From contig QFWI01000011.1 of assembly GCA_003149345.1 (NCBI GenBank), forward strand, positions 62,001 to 126,000: 64,000 nucleotides of DNA, in the 5' to 3' direction. The notes beneath the pieces are model-generated. The model worked only from the letters and a program-made list of their open reading frames with translations, was not told the DNA's origin and searched no databases. Source of the stretch: Vampirovibrio chlorellavorus. Lineage in GTDB: Bacteria > Cyanobacteriota > Vampirovibrionia > Vampirovibrionales > Vampirovibrionaceae. Below, in pieces: positions 8,439 through 17,063 of this stretch (positions within the stretch are counted from its first letter, which is position 1; each line of letters begins with the position of its first letter). A program made the translations under genes and the position numbers.

Positions 8439-9395
8439 CTACAGGGTGCTTTGTGTTTTCCAATAGACTTGGGCTTGCTGGCAATCCCGTTGGATCTGCT
8501 GAATCAGGGCCTGCACGCTGGGAAATTTTTGTTCATCCCGCAGCTTGTGGGTGAAGTGCATAGTCAGCGGATTGCCATAAAAGTCGCCCGCTTCGTAGTT
8601 CAACAGGTGAACTTCCACCCGTTTTCCCACAGGATCCTCAAAGGTGGGGCAGAGGCCAATGTTGCACACCGCTGGGTATGTTTTATCTAGCAGGGTGGCG
8701 TATCCGGCATAGGTGCCGTTCCCGGGAATCAGTCGATGGGCCGTGATGTGTAAATTGGCAGTGGGAAACCCCAGTTGCCGTCCCCGTTGCAGGCCGCCTT
8801 CCACCTTGCCAGTGATGTGGTAGTGCTGCCCCAACAGGGTATTGGCCAGTTCCACATCGCCGTAAGCCAGCAATTTCCGTATCAGGGTGCTGCTGACGAT
8901 CTGTCCGCCCCCTTCCGGCAGGGTGGCTTCGGTGCGTACCGGGTCAATGACTTGTACGGAAAAGCCGTAGCTTTGCCCAAACCGCTTCAGCAGGTCACTG
9001 TCTCCGGCCCGATTCTTTCCAAATCGATGATCATAGCCGACCGTCACGCTTTTGACCCCCAGATGCCGCATTAAAATCAATTCAATAAAGGCGTCTGCGC
9101 TTAAATTCTTCAGCCAGTCGTCAAACTCCAGGATCAGGGCGTGATCAAAGCCCATGGCCTCAAAGCGGGCCAGCCGTTCTTCCAGGGTAGACAGCAACTG
9201 GGTAGGGGTTTTGCTGATTAAAAACTGGGGATGGTTGGCAAAACTAACCACCACGCTGGGAATTTTTTGCAAACGGGCTTCTTTCAGGGCGTTTTCCAGC
9301 ACCATGACGTGCCCCACATGAACGCCGTCAAACATGCCCAAGGCACAAGCCGATTGCGGCAGGGAAATATCTTGTATAGCGCGGTGGACTTGCAT
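8439..9395 (-). CDS. ribF: Bifunctional riboflavin kinase / FAD synthetase
   Basis: 318-aa RibF, which phosphorylates riboflavin to FMN and adenylylates FMN to FAD. The N-terminal nucleotidyltransferase domain shows GMFDGVHVGHVMVL (the GxHxGH-type motif) and GYDHRFGKNRAGD; the linker SSTLIRKLLAYGDVELAN is typical; the C-terminal kinase domain has GKVEGGLQRGRQLGFPTANL with the PTAN motif, GTYAGYA, VCNIGLCPTF, EVHLL and MHFTHKLRDEQKF. Start taken as ATG 9395 (MQVHRAIQDI...), which matches the usual N-terminus; the frame extends further upstream without homology. No FMN riboswitch-like sequence was noticed upstream. Confidence 0.94.
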   Translation of the reverse strand: MQVHRAIQDISLPQSACALGMFDGVHVGHVMVLENALKEARLQKIPSVVVSFANHPQFLISKTPTQLLSTLEERLARFEAMGFDHALILEFDDWLKNLSADAFIELILMRHLGVKSVTVGYDHRFGKNRAGDSDLLKRFGQSYGFSVQVIDPVRTEATLPEGGGQIVSSTLIRKLLAYGDVELANTLLGQHYHITGKVEGGLQRGRQLGFPTANLHITAHRLIPGNGTYAGYATLLDKTYPAVCNIGLCPTFEDPVGKRVEVHLLNYEAGDFYGNPLTMHFTHKLRDEQKFPSVQALIQQIQRDCQQAQVYWKTQSTL

Positions 9396-9596
9396 GCAGC
9401 CAAAGCCAAGTTTGGGATCTGATTGGTATTGTAGATCGCATTTACCGTAACGCAAAGCCGGGTTTCCTTGGCTTGGGGAACGCAAAGCGGCAGGTGGTTT
9501 GATCATTTCTGGTTTGCGGCTCGATGGGGCCTTTGGGTCGAAAAGCCCTCTGTTTAAAGGAAGTGGTCAACAATGCGGTGCCTTTAGGATGAGGGT

Positions 9597-10547
9597 ATGA
9601 GCAAAGCACGTCTTCCCAAAACCAAAAAGCCAACCGGCGCCAAGAAACGGGTCTCGAAAGCCGCCACGGCCCAGTCCATTTCCATAGAGCCGGTGGGGGT
9701 GGAGCCGCCGGCCAAGGTGTTGCCCTACAGCGACATTGATGTGAACCGCTGGCGGGAGTATGAAGACGTGGAGACTGGTAGCCTGTGGATGATCAACGGG
9801 CGGGAACGCCAGAATGGCCACCAGCTGGATTATCACGGCAATTGTGTGCCCCAAATCCTGACCCAGTTGCTCACCCGCTACACCAAGCAGGATGATGTGA
9901 TTCTGGATCTGTTTTTGGGTTCTGGCACCTCGGCTATCGAGGCGGTTAATTTGGGTCGCAAGGCCATTGGGGTTGAGTTGAAGGCCGATATGGCCAACTA
10001 TGTGCGCCAAAAGTTGGAAGAGCAGGGCAAAAGCGAGCAGGTTCAGATTATTAATGGCGATAGCGCCAATCAAGGCTGGACGGGGAAGGCCATTCAGCGC
10101 AGCCTGAAGCACTTTGACCGGGAGCAAGCCCAGTTTCTGTTCCTGCACCCGCCGTATGCCGATATTATTCGCTTTTCCGACTCGGAACAGGATTTATCCA
10201 ACGCCGATAGCACGGATGCTTTTCTTGAGATGTTCGAGCAGGTCTGCCAGCTGGGTTACGATATGCTGGAGCCGGGGCGCTTCGCTGGCTTGGTGATTGG
10301 TGATAAATACGCCGGCGGGGAACTCATTCCTTTGGGGTTTTTGTGCATGGAGCGTATGAACCGGGTGGGTTTCAAAACCAAAAGTATTATTGTCAAAAAT
10401 ATCAGCGGCAACGAAAAAGCCAAGGGCCGCATGAGCAATTTATGGCGGTACCGGGCCCTGGTAGGTGGTTTTTATATCTTTAAGCATGAGTATGTCTTCC
10501 TCATGCAAAAGCCCAAGCAGACTTCCGGCAGAGCAAAACGGTCATAA
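9597..10547 (+). CDS. Orphan DNA methyltransferase (N4-cytosine/N6-adenine class)
   Basis: 316-aa S-adenosylmethionine-dependent DNA methylase. The SAM-binding motif is LDLFLGSGTSAIEAVNLGRK followed by AIGVELKADMANYV; the catalytic motif IV is HPPYADIIRFSD, a variant of DPPY/SPPY in which the first residue is His. Motif order here is IV after I. The first 35 residues are Lys/Pro-rich. No restriction endonuclease or specificity subunit lies next to it, so it looks like an orphan methylase; its target sequence cannot be read from the protein. Start ATG 9597 with AGGATGAGGGT just upstream. Divergent from ribF. An RNA methylase role is less likely given the HPPY motif and fold. Confidence 0.78.
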   Translation: MSKARLPKTKKPTGAKKRVSKAATAQSISIEPVGVEPPAKVLPYSDIDVNRWREYEDVETGSLWMINGRERQNGHQLDYHGNCVPQILTQLLTRYTKQDDVILDLFLGSGTSAIEAVNLGRKAIGVELKADMANYVRQKLEEQGKSEQVQIINGDSANQGWTGKAIQRSLKHFDREQAQFLFLHPPYADIIRFSDSEQDLSNADSTDAFLEMFEQVCQLGYDMLEPGRFAGLVIGDKYAGGELIPLGFLCMERMNRVGFKTKSIIVKNISGNEKAKGRMSNLWRYRALVGGFYIFKHEYVFLMQKPKQTSGRAKRS

Positions 10548-10555
10548 ATCTTTGA

Positions 10556-10696
10556 CTGGGCTACCATTACCACACTTGTTCTAAAGCCGCGTGCAGCTCA
10601 GACAAACCAAAGAACCGCTTCTGAGAATACTTCCAAGCTCGTGATTTAACTCGCCGTACTCAAACAGTTAGAAAGCGTGTGGTAAAGGTGGCCCAG
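10556..10696. repeat. 141-bp element bounded by 29-bp imperfect inverted repeats
   Basis: The left arm 10556-10584 and the reverse complement of the right arm 10668-10696 agree at 24 of 29 positions, with an 83-bp interior lacking an ORF. The element fills the gap between the methylase gene and a convergent small membrane gene. It could be a small non-autonomous transposable element (MITE-like) or a long hairpin RNA; no target-site duplication is evident and no second copy was noticed in the window. Confidence 0.5.
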
Positions 10697-10706
10697 CCTG
10701 GCTTTT

Positions 10707-10937
10707 CTAGGGCTTTTTGTCTTTCTTGACGTAACTGTAGTCAAAGAAAGAGATGGGTTTACTGACCTCAATGGGCCGGAAGCCTTCCCGCTTGGACTCG
10801 TTGCTCATGGTAACCAGCACGGCCACGGCGCATAGGCTGACAAATACCAGAATAATGCCCACATATGTCAGTCGGGCGTAGAGTTGTGAACGGCGGTGTT
10901 TTTCAATATCCGAGAGAGATTTTTGGGAAGTCATCAA
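10707..10937 (-). CDS. Small single-span membrane protein, unknown function
   Basis: 76 aa. A basic cytoplasmic-looking N-terminus (DIEKHRRSQLYARL) is followed by one membrane helix at about residues 25-45 (TYVGIILVFVSLCAVAVLV) and a charged tail ending in SYVKKDKKP. By the positive-inside rule the N-terminus probably faces the cytoplasm. No family recognised. It ends 10 bp from the inverted-repeat element. The hydrophobic pattern and clean start make it a plausible real gene. Confidence 0.55.
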   Translation of the reverse strand: MMTSQKSLSDIEKHRRSQLYARLTYVGIILVFVSLCAVAVLVTMSNESKREGFRPIEVSKPISFFDYSYVKKDKKP

Positions 10938-11155
10938 GAGCGCTCCGTCATAGTTTGGGCATGGCTTCTTTCCATCTTAGAAAAGACGGTTGCCCGGATG
11001 CAAGTCTCAATATTAAGCCCGTTTCAATGTTTGTTGCGGCGTGGGCCTAAAAAGGGCGTAAAAAATTGTCCAAACTGATTGGATGTGATTAAGTAATTTG
11101 GGCTTCATTTCTTTTGAATTCAAGTGGTTATATTTTGAGTGGGGAGGATTTGTCA

Positions 11156-12127
11156 GTGGTTTTCAGCATGATGTTTAACAAGCCGACAGTGGGGCAGCCG
11201 AGTGCCGATATGGAGCCGTTGAGTAGCAAAAAACAAAGCCGATCAGGTTTTCTGGACGCATCGAAGCGCAAGGGCTACACACCCCGGGGTGCTAAGCCCT
11301 TGGTAATATCCAATGGCTTGCTCAATCCAAATCCTCTGGCGGTTCGTAATCCCGTTCCCCGGAAATCCATCCGGGCCCTGCAAGCCACGTTTCACTCATT
11401 GTTAGAGCAGGCGGAAAACCCTGCGCAAGACCCCAATGAGGCGTTGCGATCTCTGGTTTTGCTGGGAACCCGGCTGCTTCAACAAGCGGAAGCCTTAAAA
11501 AATCAGGCCCAAGTATCCAACGCCAAGCTCATCGTGCATTCGCCACATCCAGATCACGTTGAATTCGGAAATATGCTTTCCAGGCGAGCAGACATCGATT
11601 TGCTGCCTTCCATACGAAACAGGGCCCAAGATAAGAACGGTTTGCAGCACACTACGGCCATTTGGGGTGCGCTTCTATTTTTTTCACTGCTTTATCAGCA
11701 GCCGGAGATATTGACGGAAGGGGTGTGCTATTTTACCCGGGAAGGGATCCGGGAAGGTGCCAAGGACGCTCAGGATCAATGGGTCAACCAGTTGAAAAAC
11801 CTGAAATTCGATTTAAAGAGCTTGTTTGCCAAGGTGCAAAACAAATCTCTGCCGACGGATACCCTCATTTTTTCCAAAAAAGATCGTGCGTTGATGAAGG
11901 GCGTTGCCGCTGCCCAGGGCTTTGACATTAAAACGGACGCGGGGCTTCAGGCTTACACCCAATGGGTGGTTCAATTGCTGCAAGAAACCGCCCAGGCCAT
12001 AGAAACCGTGGGGCACCCTTATCAGCTTTCAGTGATGGGGTGTGGCTGGGATGCGCATAAGGGTATTCCCAAACAAACCGAGTGTCAGGACGTGTTTCAG
12101 CGCCAAGATTACAAGATTAAAGGCTAA
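11156..12127 (+). CDS. Hypothetical protein, ~323 aa
   Basis: No family recognised. The best start is GTG 11156, eight bases after GGGGAGG at 11141-11147; the frame is open further upstream from TTG 11114, and ATG 11168 is another option. The first ~70 residues are rich in Ser, Lys, Pro and Arg and look disordered. The middle holds amphipathic helices (LQATFHSLLEQAEN, LVLLGTRLLQQAEALKNQA), then a hydrophobic stretch at about residues 180-200 (TTAIWGALLFFSLLYQQ) too weak to call a membrane helix with certainty. Two Cys lie near the C-terminus. No signal peptide. Convergent with the DUF1015 gene, 15 bp apart. Confidence 0.55.
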   Translation: MVFSMMFNKPTVGQPSADMEPLSSKKQSRSGFLDASKRKGYTPRGAKPLVISNGLLNPNPLAVRNPVPRKSIRALQATFHSLLEQAENPAQDPNEALRSLVLLGTRLLQQAEALKNQAQVSNAKLIVHSPHPDHVEFGNMLSRRADIDLLPSIRNRAQDKNGLQHTTAIWGALLFFSLLYQQPEILTEGVCYFTREGIREGAKDAQDQWVNQLKNLKFDLKSLFAKVQNKSLPTDTLIFSKKDRALMKGVAAAQGFDIKTDAGLQAYTQWVVQLLQETAQAIETVGHPYQLSVMGCGWDAHKGIPKQTECQDVFQRQDYKIKG

Positions 12128-12142
12128 GCGGATTCTGGCATT

Positions 12143-13504
12143 TCAGACCGTGGCCAGCTTATTGGCCGCCGGCACCGTTTGAATGGATTGAACCCCGCTT
12201 AAGGCATGCGCCTGACTGTTGAGAAAGGTTCGGTAGGGGTAAATGACCAGACCACTGAGGATTTTTGGATAGAAGTAAGTGGATTTTTGAGGCATGCGGT
12301 GCCCGCTTTCGCAGATTTGGTGTACCAGCTTGACCGAGGGAGCGGCCAGAAAAAAGCCGCCCACGGTTTTCCCGGTTTCCCACAGGGCTTCAATCTCATC
12401 CTCGTTGCGGTAAAAGCCCAGTAAATGCGCTTGTTTCAACGCTTCGCCCGTGCTGTTGAAAATACCTTTAAACACGGTCTCTTCCAGCAAAGCGGCATCA
12501 AAGGTATCCAGTAGTGGCGGCAAGTTGTTGGGTGTGGCTTCCGGCTTTAAGCGCAGCTTGATGAGTGGGCTGGTGCCGGGTTGTCGGTAGCTGAAAGTTT
12601 CATCGGCACTGACCCGATCGTATTTTTTGAACAGTTCGGCTTCAAAACGAGCCTGATCCCAGCCTTGGGGCCATTGGTACAAAATGCGGTGGGTGGGATA
12701 GACCTTTAAACCGGGATCGTCCATATTGGTCAGGAAAATCATGGCGTAATCAGACAGCAAGCTGCCTTCAGGCGGCTCTTGTCCGGTGCTTTGCTTTACT
12801 TGCGCCCGTACTTCTTGCTGGTAGGCCAGGGCGGTTTCGTAGCGGTGGTGTCCATCGGCAATCAGTAGGGTTTTTTCTTTGAATAAAGCCTTTAGTTGTT
12901 CAATGATCGTTGAATCGGTCACCGGCTTGAACTGATGAACCACCCCATCGGCATCGGTGGCCGTGGCCCAGTCATTCGGGTTGCTTTTCGGATACAGGAG
13001 GCTTTCCATGATGCGTTGGGGGTCGCTGTAAATCATGAACACCTGGCTCAAATTGCATAGGGTGTTGCGCATCAGCTGCATGCGATCCTGTTTGGGCCCT
13101 TTCAGGGTGAATTCATGGGGCAATACTTGACCACTTTCAAAGGTGGCCAGCTTGAGTAGGGCGATCAGGCCCTTGCGCTCAATGGTTTGCTCCCCTTCCT
13201 GCCAGCGTTGGGAATAAGCGTAAATGGCCGGTTCGGCTTCCGGGATCAGGGTCTCTTCCGCTTCCCATTGTTGGATGCATTGAGCGGCCCGGGTGTAGGG
13301 GTTGTTGAGATCATTATCTTCGGCGGTTTTCTGATTGAGATCCACCCGTACAAAGTTGGCCGGGTGTTTGGCGTAAAAAGCGGCTTGTTGGGTGTCGTTG
13401 ATCACATCATAGGGCGGGGTGGCCACGCTGTTCAGCGAAGCGCCTTCCTGGGCCAGTTTTTGCAGGTTGTAACGTAAACCACGAAAGGGGAGAATATCCA
13501 CCAT
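12143..13504 (-). CDS. DUF1015 family protein
   Basis: 453-aa member of the widespread DUF1015 family, whose function is unknown. It starts with the diagnostic MVDILPFRGLRYN and SVATPPYDVIND, and has the family motif LIADGHHRYETALAYQ in the centre, which looks like a catalytic or ligand-binding site. No signal peptide; cytoplasmic. Start placed at ATG 13504; a TTG two codons upstream is closer to the AAGGAG ribosome site. In other bacteria the gene is sometimes found near serine biosynthesis genes, but nothing like that is here. Confidence 0.85.
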   Translation of the reverse strand: MVDILPFRGLRYNLQKLAQEGASLNSVATPPYDVINDTQQAAFYAKHPANFVRVDLNQKTAEDNDLNNPYTRAAQCIQQWEAEETLIPEAEPAIYAYSQRWQEGEQTIERKGLIALLKLATFESGQVLPHEFTLKGPKQDRMQLMRNTLCNLSQVFMIYSDPQRIMESLLYPKSNPNDWATATDADGVVHQFKPVTDSTIIEQLKALFKEKTLLIADGHHRYETALAYQQEVRAQVKQSTGQEPPEGSLLSDYAMIFLTNMDDPGLKVYPTHRILYQWPQGWDQARFEAELFKKYDRVSADETFSYRQPGTSPLIKLRLKPEATPNNLPPLLDTFDAALLEETVFKGIFNSTGEALKQAHLLGFYRNEDEIEALWETGKTVGGFFLAAPSVKLVHQICESGHRMPQKSTYFYPKILSGLVIYPYRTFLNSQAHALSGVQSIQTVPAANKLATV

Positions 13505-13550
13505 GATCAATCCGGCTCCTTGTTGGATGTTTAAACGGTAAATACAGCAT

Positions 13551-13570
13551 AACCGGCTTGACAGCCGGTT
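13551..13570. promoter_or_regulatory. Perfect inverted repeat between divergent genes
   Basis: AACCGGC, a six-base TTGACA loop, then GCCGGTT: a perfect 7-bp hairpin 31 bp before the rlmH start and 46 bp before the DUF1015 start. It could be an operator or an mRNA leader hairpin. There is no T run, so a terminator is unlikely. Confidence 0.35.
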
Positions 13571-13601
13571 TCAAATGAAAGTACCTCAGAGCGTCTTGAC
13601 T

Positions 13602-14108
13602 ATGAACATTCAAATGATTGTGGTGGGCCGTATGAAAGGCGGATTTTCCTACCTTCAGCCCGGCCTGGATGACTATTTAAAGCGGTTGAAGGCCTATGCC
13701 AACGTGTCCATTGTAGAAGTGCCCGATGAGGCCATATTGCCTTCCCGTACCGAAGAACAGGTCATGCTGGGGGAAGCCCGCCGCATACTGCCCTATTTGG
13801 AGAAGGCCGCTTATGCCATTGCCCTGTCCGAACGGGGAGAATCGCTGACATCTGAGCAGTTTTCTACAGCTTTTTTTGAACGGCTGGGGGCAAATCCTTC
13901 AAACGGAGGTATTCCCGGCAATGACACCCGGCCTATTATATTCATTGTGGGAGGGCCGTTGGGCTTGCATCCATCGGTTTTACAGGCCTGTCACTGGACA
14001 GTATCACTTTCCAAAATGACCTTTCCCCACCCCATGGTTAGACTGATCTTGCTGGAGCAATTGTACCGGGCCTTTAAAATCCGGCGGGGCGAACCTTATC
14101 ACAAGTAA
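13602..14108 (+). CDS. rlmH: 23S rRNA pseudouridine-1915 N3-methyltransferase
   Basis: 168-aa SPOUT methylase RlmH, which methylates pseudouridine 1915 in helix 69 of 23S rRNA on assembled 70S ribosomes. The knot signatures are present: IFIVGGPLGLHPSVL for SAM binding and LSKMTFPHPMVRLILLEQLYRAFKIRRGEPYHK at the C-terminus, which ends in the invariant YHK. Start ATG 13602 (MNIQMIVVGRMK) is chosen because the family opens with this strand; ATG 13575 would add nine residues. Confidence 0.94.
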   Translation: MNIQMIVVGRMKGGFSYLQPGLDDYLKRLKAYANVSIVEVPDEAILPSRTEEQVMLGEARRILPYLEKAAYAIALSERGESLTSEQFSTAFFERLGANPSNGGIPGNDTRPIIFIVGGPLGLHPSVLQACHWTVSLSKMTFPHPMVRLILLEQLYRAFKIRRGEPYHK

Positions 14109-14229
14109 ATAAGCGCAAGTCAATAAGCGTCTGTAAAGATTTGAAGAGAAGCGCTCAAGTCTCTCGGTAAATGGCCGATAGGGTTGTGGCGGATAACCGT
14201 TGACGTGGAAAAAGTCAGGTGAGTGTGCG

Positions 14230-14661
14230 ATGAGTGACGTGAAAAAAATCAAGAAAATGGTGATGGTGGACATCTGCCACACCCAGTCCGTGAACGGGTA
14301 TGATCCGCTGGAGATTGAGGAAGAGGCGCTGGGCTCTCTGTATCAGGTGGATAAAGATACCTACATTCTGGCCTTTGACACCATGTTGCGGGAAAAAAAG
14401 GTGACCACCACCATTAAAATCTCTAAAAATACGGTCTCTGTGGTGAAAATTGGCGATGTGCATAGCCGCCAGACGTTTTCGGCCAATGAATGGTATGCCA
14501 GCCAGTATTTTTACGGGGGCGCTTCCCTGGTTTGCCGCAATTTCACCAAGAAGCTGGACTATGCCCTAACCCCGGAAGGCGGCATCATTGAGATTCTCTA
14601 TGAATTGTGGAGTGGAGACACGCACCTGGGGTATTTCAACTTAGAACTCTTCATTCGTTAA
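14230..14661 (+). CDS. DUF1934-like beta-barrel protein
   Basis: 143 aa. The alternating beta-strand pattern (KMVMVDICHTQSVNGYDP, KKVTTTIKISKNTVSVVKIG) and the C-terminal IEILYELWSGDTHLGYFNLEL fit the DUF1934/YwiB calycin-like family, seen mainly in Firmicutes; the assignment is by pattern, not alignment. No signal peptide. Start at ATG 14230 (MSDVKK), with AGGTGAG just upstream; ATG 14200 is the first in frame. Function unknown. Ends 32 bp before a terminator hairpin. Confidence 0.6.
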   Translation: MSDVKKIKKMVMVDICHTQSVNGYDPLEIEEEALGSLYQVDKDTYILAFDTMLREKKVTTTIKISKNTVSVVKIGDVHSRQTFSANEWYASQYFYGGASLVCRNFTKKLDYALTPEGGIIEILYELWSGDTHLGYFNLELFIR

Positions 14662-14692
14662 AATCTGTTTGCTATCTTCAAGCCAGCCACTG

Positions 14693-14712
14693 AGCCACTC
14701 GGTTCGGTGGCT
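14693..14712 (+). terminator. Terminator-like hairpin after the DUF1934-like gene
   Basis: AGCCAC, an eight-base loop and GTGGCT, followed by a T-rich stretch (GTTGATTTATTTGCTGTTTTT). Stem is short and the tail interrupted, so confidence is moderate. Confidence 0.5.
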
Positions 14713-14829
14713 GTTGATTTATTTGCTGTTTTTCTTTGATATTAGCCGATTTAACGATGGGAACCTGCCGGTCTTCGCTGTAAAATAAAGCTAATTTTAC
14801 CGGCCAACAATTTTAAGGAGGGCAAGTTC

Positions 14830-15216
14830 ATGACTCAAACCCAATCCACTAAAACCTGGCAGGACTTTGTGGCTGATGCCAAAACCCGCATTCGGGAAGT
14901 AACGCAAGACGAGTTGCGTCAGTGGATCGCCCAGGGCAAAGACATGATTCTGGTGGATGTGCGGGAAGCCAATGATCATGCTCATTCCCGCATCGAGAAC
15001 TCCACCAACGTCCCACGGGGCGTTCTGGAGTTGGAAATTGAGGATACCGCTCCCGATAAGAATCGCACCATTGTGACCTACTGTGGGGGCGGTGGGCGGT
15101 CTGCCATGGCTGCCGATGTCCTGCAACAAATGGGCTACCGCGATGTGTATTCCCTGCAAGGGGGCTACAAACAATGGAAGGAAAAGCCCTACCCCACGTT
15201 GGAATACGACCGTTAG
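14830..15216 (+). CDS. Single-domain rhodanese-like sulfurtransferase
   Basis: 128 aa with one rhodanese domain. Motifs: ILVDVREANDHAHSRIENS (the CH2A region) and the active-site loop TYCGGGGRSAMAADVL, with Cys in CGGGGRS as the predicted persulfide-forming residue, then GYRDVYSLQGGYKQWK. No signal peptide, so cytoplasmic. Very strong ribosome site (AAGGAGGGCAAGTTC before the ATG). Single-domain rhodaneses shuttle sulfane sulfur to diverse acceptors; the acceptor here is unknown. Followed by a methyltransferase gene 55 bp downstream. Confidence 0.9.
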   Translation: MTQTQSTKTWQDFVADAKTRIREVTQDELRQWIAQGKDMILVDVREANDHAHSRIENSTNVPRGVLELEIEDTAPDKNRTIVTYCGGGGRSAMAADVLQQMGYRDVYSLQGGYKQWKEKPYPTLEYDR

Positions 15217-15271
15217 TCCAGGGCGAATGCCCGCGCTTTGATTTAGATCCCCGCTCAATCCCCAGGTTTCA

Positions 15272-15976
15272 ATGATGTTCCCTATGAACCCCGCCGCGCT
15301 GTTATTTGATGAATGGGCCGCTGCGGGCCGTGATGAATCCATGGCCCGTGGGCATTGGCCCATGGTGTCACAAATTCTGGAACGCATGCAATTGACGCAG
15401 GGGCTGGCTTGTCTGGATATTGGTTGCGGTAACGGCTACGCCGTTCGAGAGATGGCTCGTCGGGTGGGCCCCACGGGGCGTGCTTACGGGGTGGATGTGG
15501 CCCCCCGCATGATTGAGCAGGCCTGCCAAAACCCAGAGAATCCGGTCAACAGTCAGTTTCGGGTTTCTCCGGCGGAATGTTTGCCCTTTGATGCCGATCA
15601 GATGGATCGCCTGCTGTCGGTGGAAGCGCTCTATTATATGCCTGATCCCTTGATGGCCTTGGGCGAGTTTTATCGGGTGGCGCGACCCGGGGCCACGGTT
15701 TGGCTGATGGTGGATTTCTATCAGGAAAATCCCTATTCCCATTGCTGGGCCGATTTGGTGGAAATTCCCATGCACCTGTATGCCCAGCAAGAGTACCAGG
15801 CTTTGCTGGCTCAGGCGGGATTTCGTTCGGTACAGGTGGATCGGTTGTTGAACCCCACGCCTCTGACGCCAGAGGAGCAAGCCAACTTCAAGCCCGGTTG
15901 GGGGTACGAGCGCTGGCAGGATGTGGTGGATTTTCGCACCCGGATTGGCTCCTTGCTGGTGTGGGGGCAAAAATAG
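15272..15976 (+). CDS. Class I SAM-dependent methyltransferase
   Basis: 234 aa. Motif I is LACLDIGCGNGYAVREMARR, motif II GVDVAPRMIEQACQN, with DRLLSVEALYYMPDPL as the motif IV region, a Methyltransf_11/25-type fold. The substrate cannot be told; the C-terminal part (ARPGATVWLMVDFYQENPYS) is typical of small-molecule methylases. Start could be ATG 15272, 15275 or 15284. Downstream of a rhodanese gene on the same strand. Confidence 0.85.
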   Translation: MMFPMNPAALLFDEWAAAGRDESMARGHWPMVSQILERMQLTQGLACLDIGCGNGYAVREMARRVGPTGRAYGVDVAPRMIEQACQNPENPVNSQFRVSPAECLPFDADQMDRLLSVEALYYMPDPLMALGEFYRVARPGATVWLMVDFYQENPYSHCWADLVEIPMHLYAQQEYQALLAQAGFRSVQVDRLLNPTPLTPEEQANFKPGWGYERWQDVVDFRTRIGSLLVWGQK

Positions 15977-16058
15977 GGTTTGATTTCGCTGCGCTGGCTG
16001 TATTTAATAAAAGGCGGCCTTGCCTATGATGAAATGAAGTGTAGAAGGTGATGGACTG

Positions 16059-16409
16059 ATGACCCTGCGTTTTTATGGCAAAAAAACTTGCATTACCTGC
16101 CAAAAGGCCAAAGCTTTTTTAGAAGAACACCAGGTTGCTTTTGAGGAATTTCCTATTGAAACCCAGCCGCCCAGCAAGGCAGAGCTGGAAAAGCTGGTAA
16201 ACGAGACTGATGTGCAGGCCAGTTTGAATAGCCGCAGCACCATTTACAGAGCCCAAAACCTGGGGAAAAACGTGCCGGACAAGCAAACCGCCATTGCCCT
16301 GATGCTTCAGGATCCCAACTTAATCAAGCGCCCGGTGCTAATCAACGATCAAGGGCAGATAGCGCAAGGCTTTGATGCGGAGCGCTTAAAAGCGTTTTTG
16401 GCCTGCTAG
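16059..16409 (+). CDS. ArsC/Spx-family thioredoxin-fold protein
   Basis: 116 aa of the ArsC/Spx/YffB superfamily. N-terminal CxxC site YGKKTCITCQKAKAFLEE on the thioredoxin fold, then DPNLIKRPVLINDQGQIAQGF, the family's cis-proline region (KRPVL), and a final FDAERLKAFL helix. True arsenate reductases of the E. coli type have a single Cys and RxxxR residues; here a CxxC is present, closer to Spx-like or YffB-like proteins. No ars genes nearby, so arsenate reduction is doubtful. The stop codon directly abuts the stop of the convergent membrane gene. Confidence 0.82.
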   Translation: MTLRFYGKKTCITCQKAKAFLEEHQVAFEEFPIETQPPSKAELEKLVNETDVQASLNSRSTIYRAQNLGKNVPDKQTAIALMLQDPNLIKRPVLINDQGQIAQGFDAERLKAFLAC

Positions 16410-16907
16410 TCAGTTGGAAACAGTGGAAGCTTTACTTTCGTTGAAGGACTTGAGATAAGCCAGGCTGCTGATAATCAGGGAAAAGCCAATCCCCAGATTA
16501 ATGGGGCCCCGCACGATGTTTTCCACCTGGAAGATATTGAGAGCCACGCTGATAGACACCATCAGGGCGATCATGATCCAGCTGCGCAGGCTGTAGACGG
16601 CAATGGGCTTTTGCGGTTCGTTAAACTGGTTCAGTCGTTCAATGTTTTTCAGGGACGTTTTGGCAAGGACGAATTTGCCTTTGCCAAAGCCAATGGCCAG
16701 AGCCACGGCAACCAAACCGGCCAGTAAAGGAATGTTCTGGATGGCGGCGGATTCCAGCAGGAAATTGGTACCCCGACTGAACAGAACGATGCCACCGACC
16801 AACCATAGGGTGAAGGCCAGCTTTTTGAGGCTTTGAACACCCATACGAATGGGCAACAGCAGTAAAAGGGCAACAATAAACGGCATAATGGGTAAGTTGT
16901 TGGACAT
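16410..16907 (-). CDS. Hypothetical membrane protein, four predicted helices
   Basis: 165 aa with four hydrophobic stretches: about residues 7-22 (IMPFIVALLLLLPIR), 30-45 (FTLWLVGGIVLFSRG), 55-75 (IPLLAGLVAVALAIGFG) and 105-150 (WIMIALMVSISVALNIF and INLGIGFSLIISSLAYL). A basic loop (KGKFVLAKTSLKNIERLNQ) sits between helices 3 and 4. No family recognised. Start at ATG 16907 (MSNNLP), with GCGAGG upstream; the frame is open further but extends over no hydrophobic region. Convergent with the ArsC-like gene with zero gap. Confidence 0.62.
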   Translation of the reverse strand: MSNNLPIMPFIVALLLLLPIRMGVQSLKKLAFTLWLVGGIVLFSRGTNFLLESAAIQNIPLLAGLVAVALAIGFGKGKFVLAKTSLKNIERLNQFNEPQKPIAVYSLRSWIMIALMVSISVALNIFQVENIVRGPINLGIGFSLIISSLAYLKSFNESKASTVSN

Positions 16908-16997
16908 GGGGAAAACCTCGCTTGGCGATCGTGAATTTTCATATCTTGCCCCAGATCCCAATTTGCCGCAAGCAGCCTTTCCCAAAAAAGCGCACAA

Positions 16998-17032
16998 AAA
17001 AAGGCCGATCCAATTCAGCGATCGGCCTTTTT
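16998..17032. terminator. Bidirectional terminator
   Basis: A perfect 13-bp stem, AAAAAGGCCGATC pairing with GATCGGCCTTTTT around a nine-base loop. A-rich on one side and T-rich on the other, so it can work on both strands. On the minus strand it would end the small Cys-rich gene at 17064-17291 before the membrane gene at 16410-16907. Confidence 0.85.
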
Positions 17033-17063
17033 ATATTCACTTTTCCCTAGGGTGGCCAGTTCT

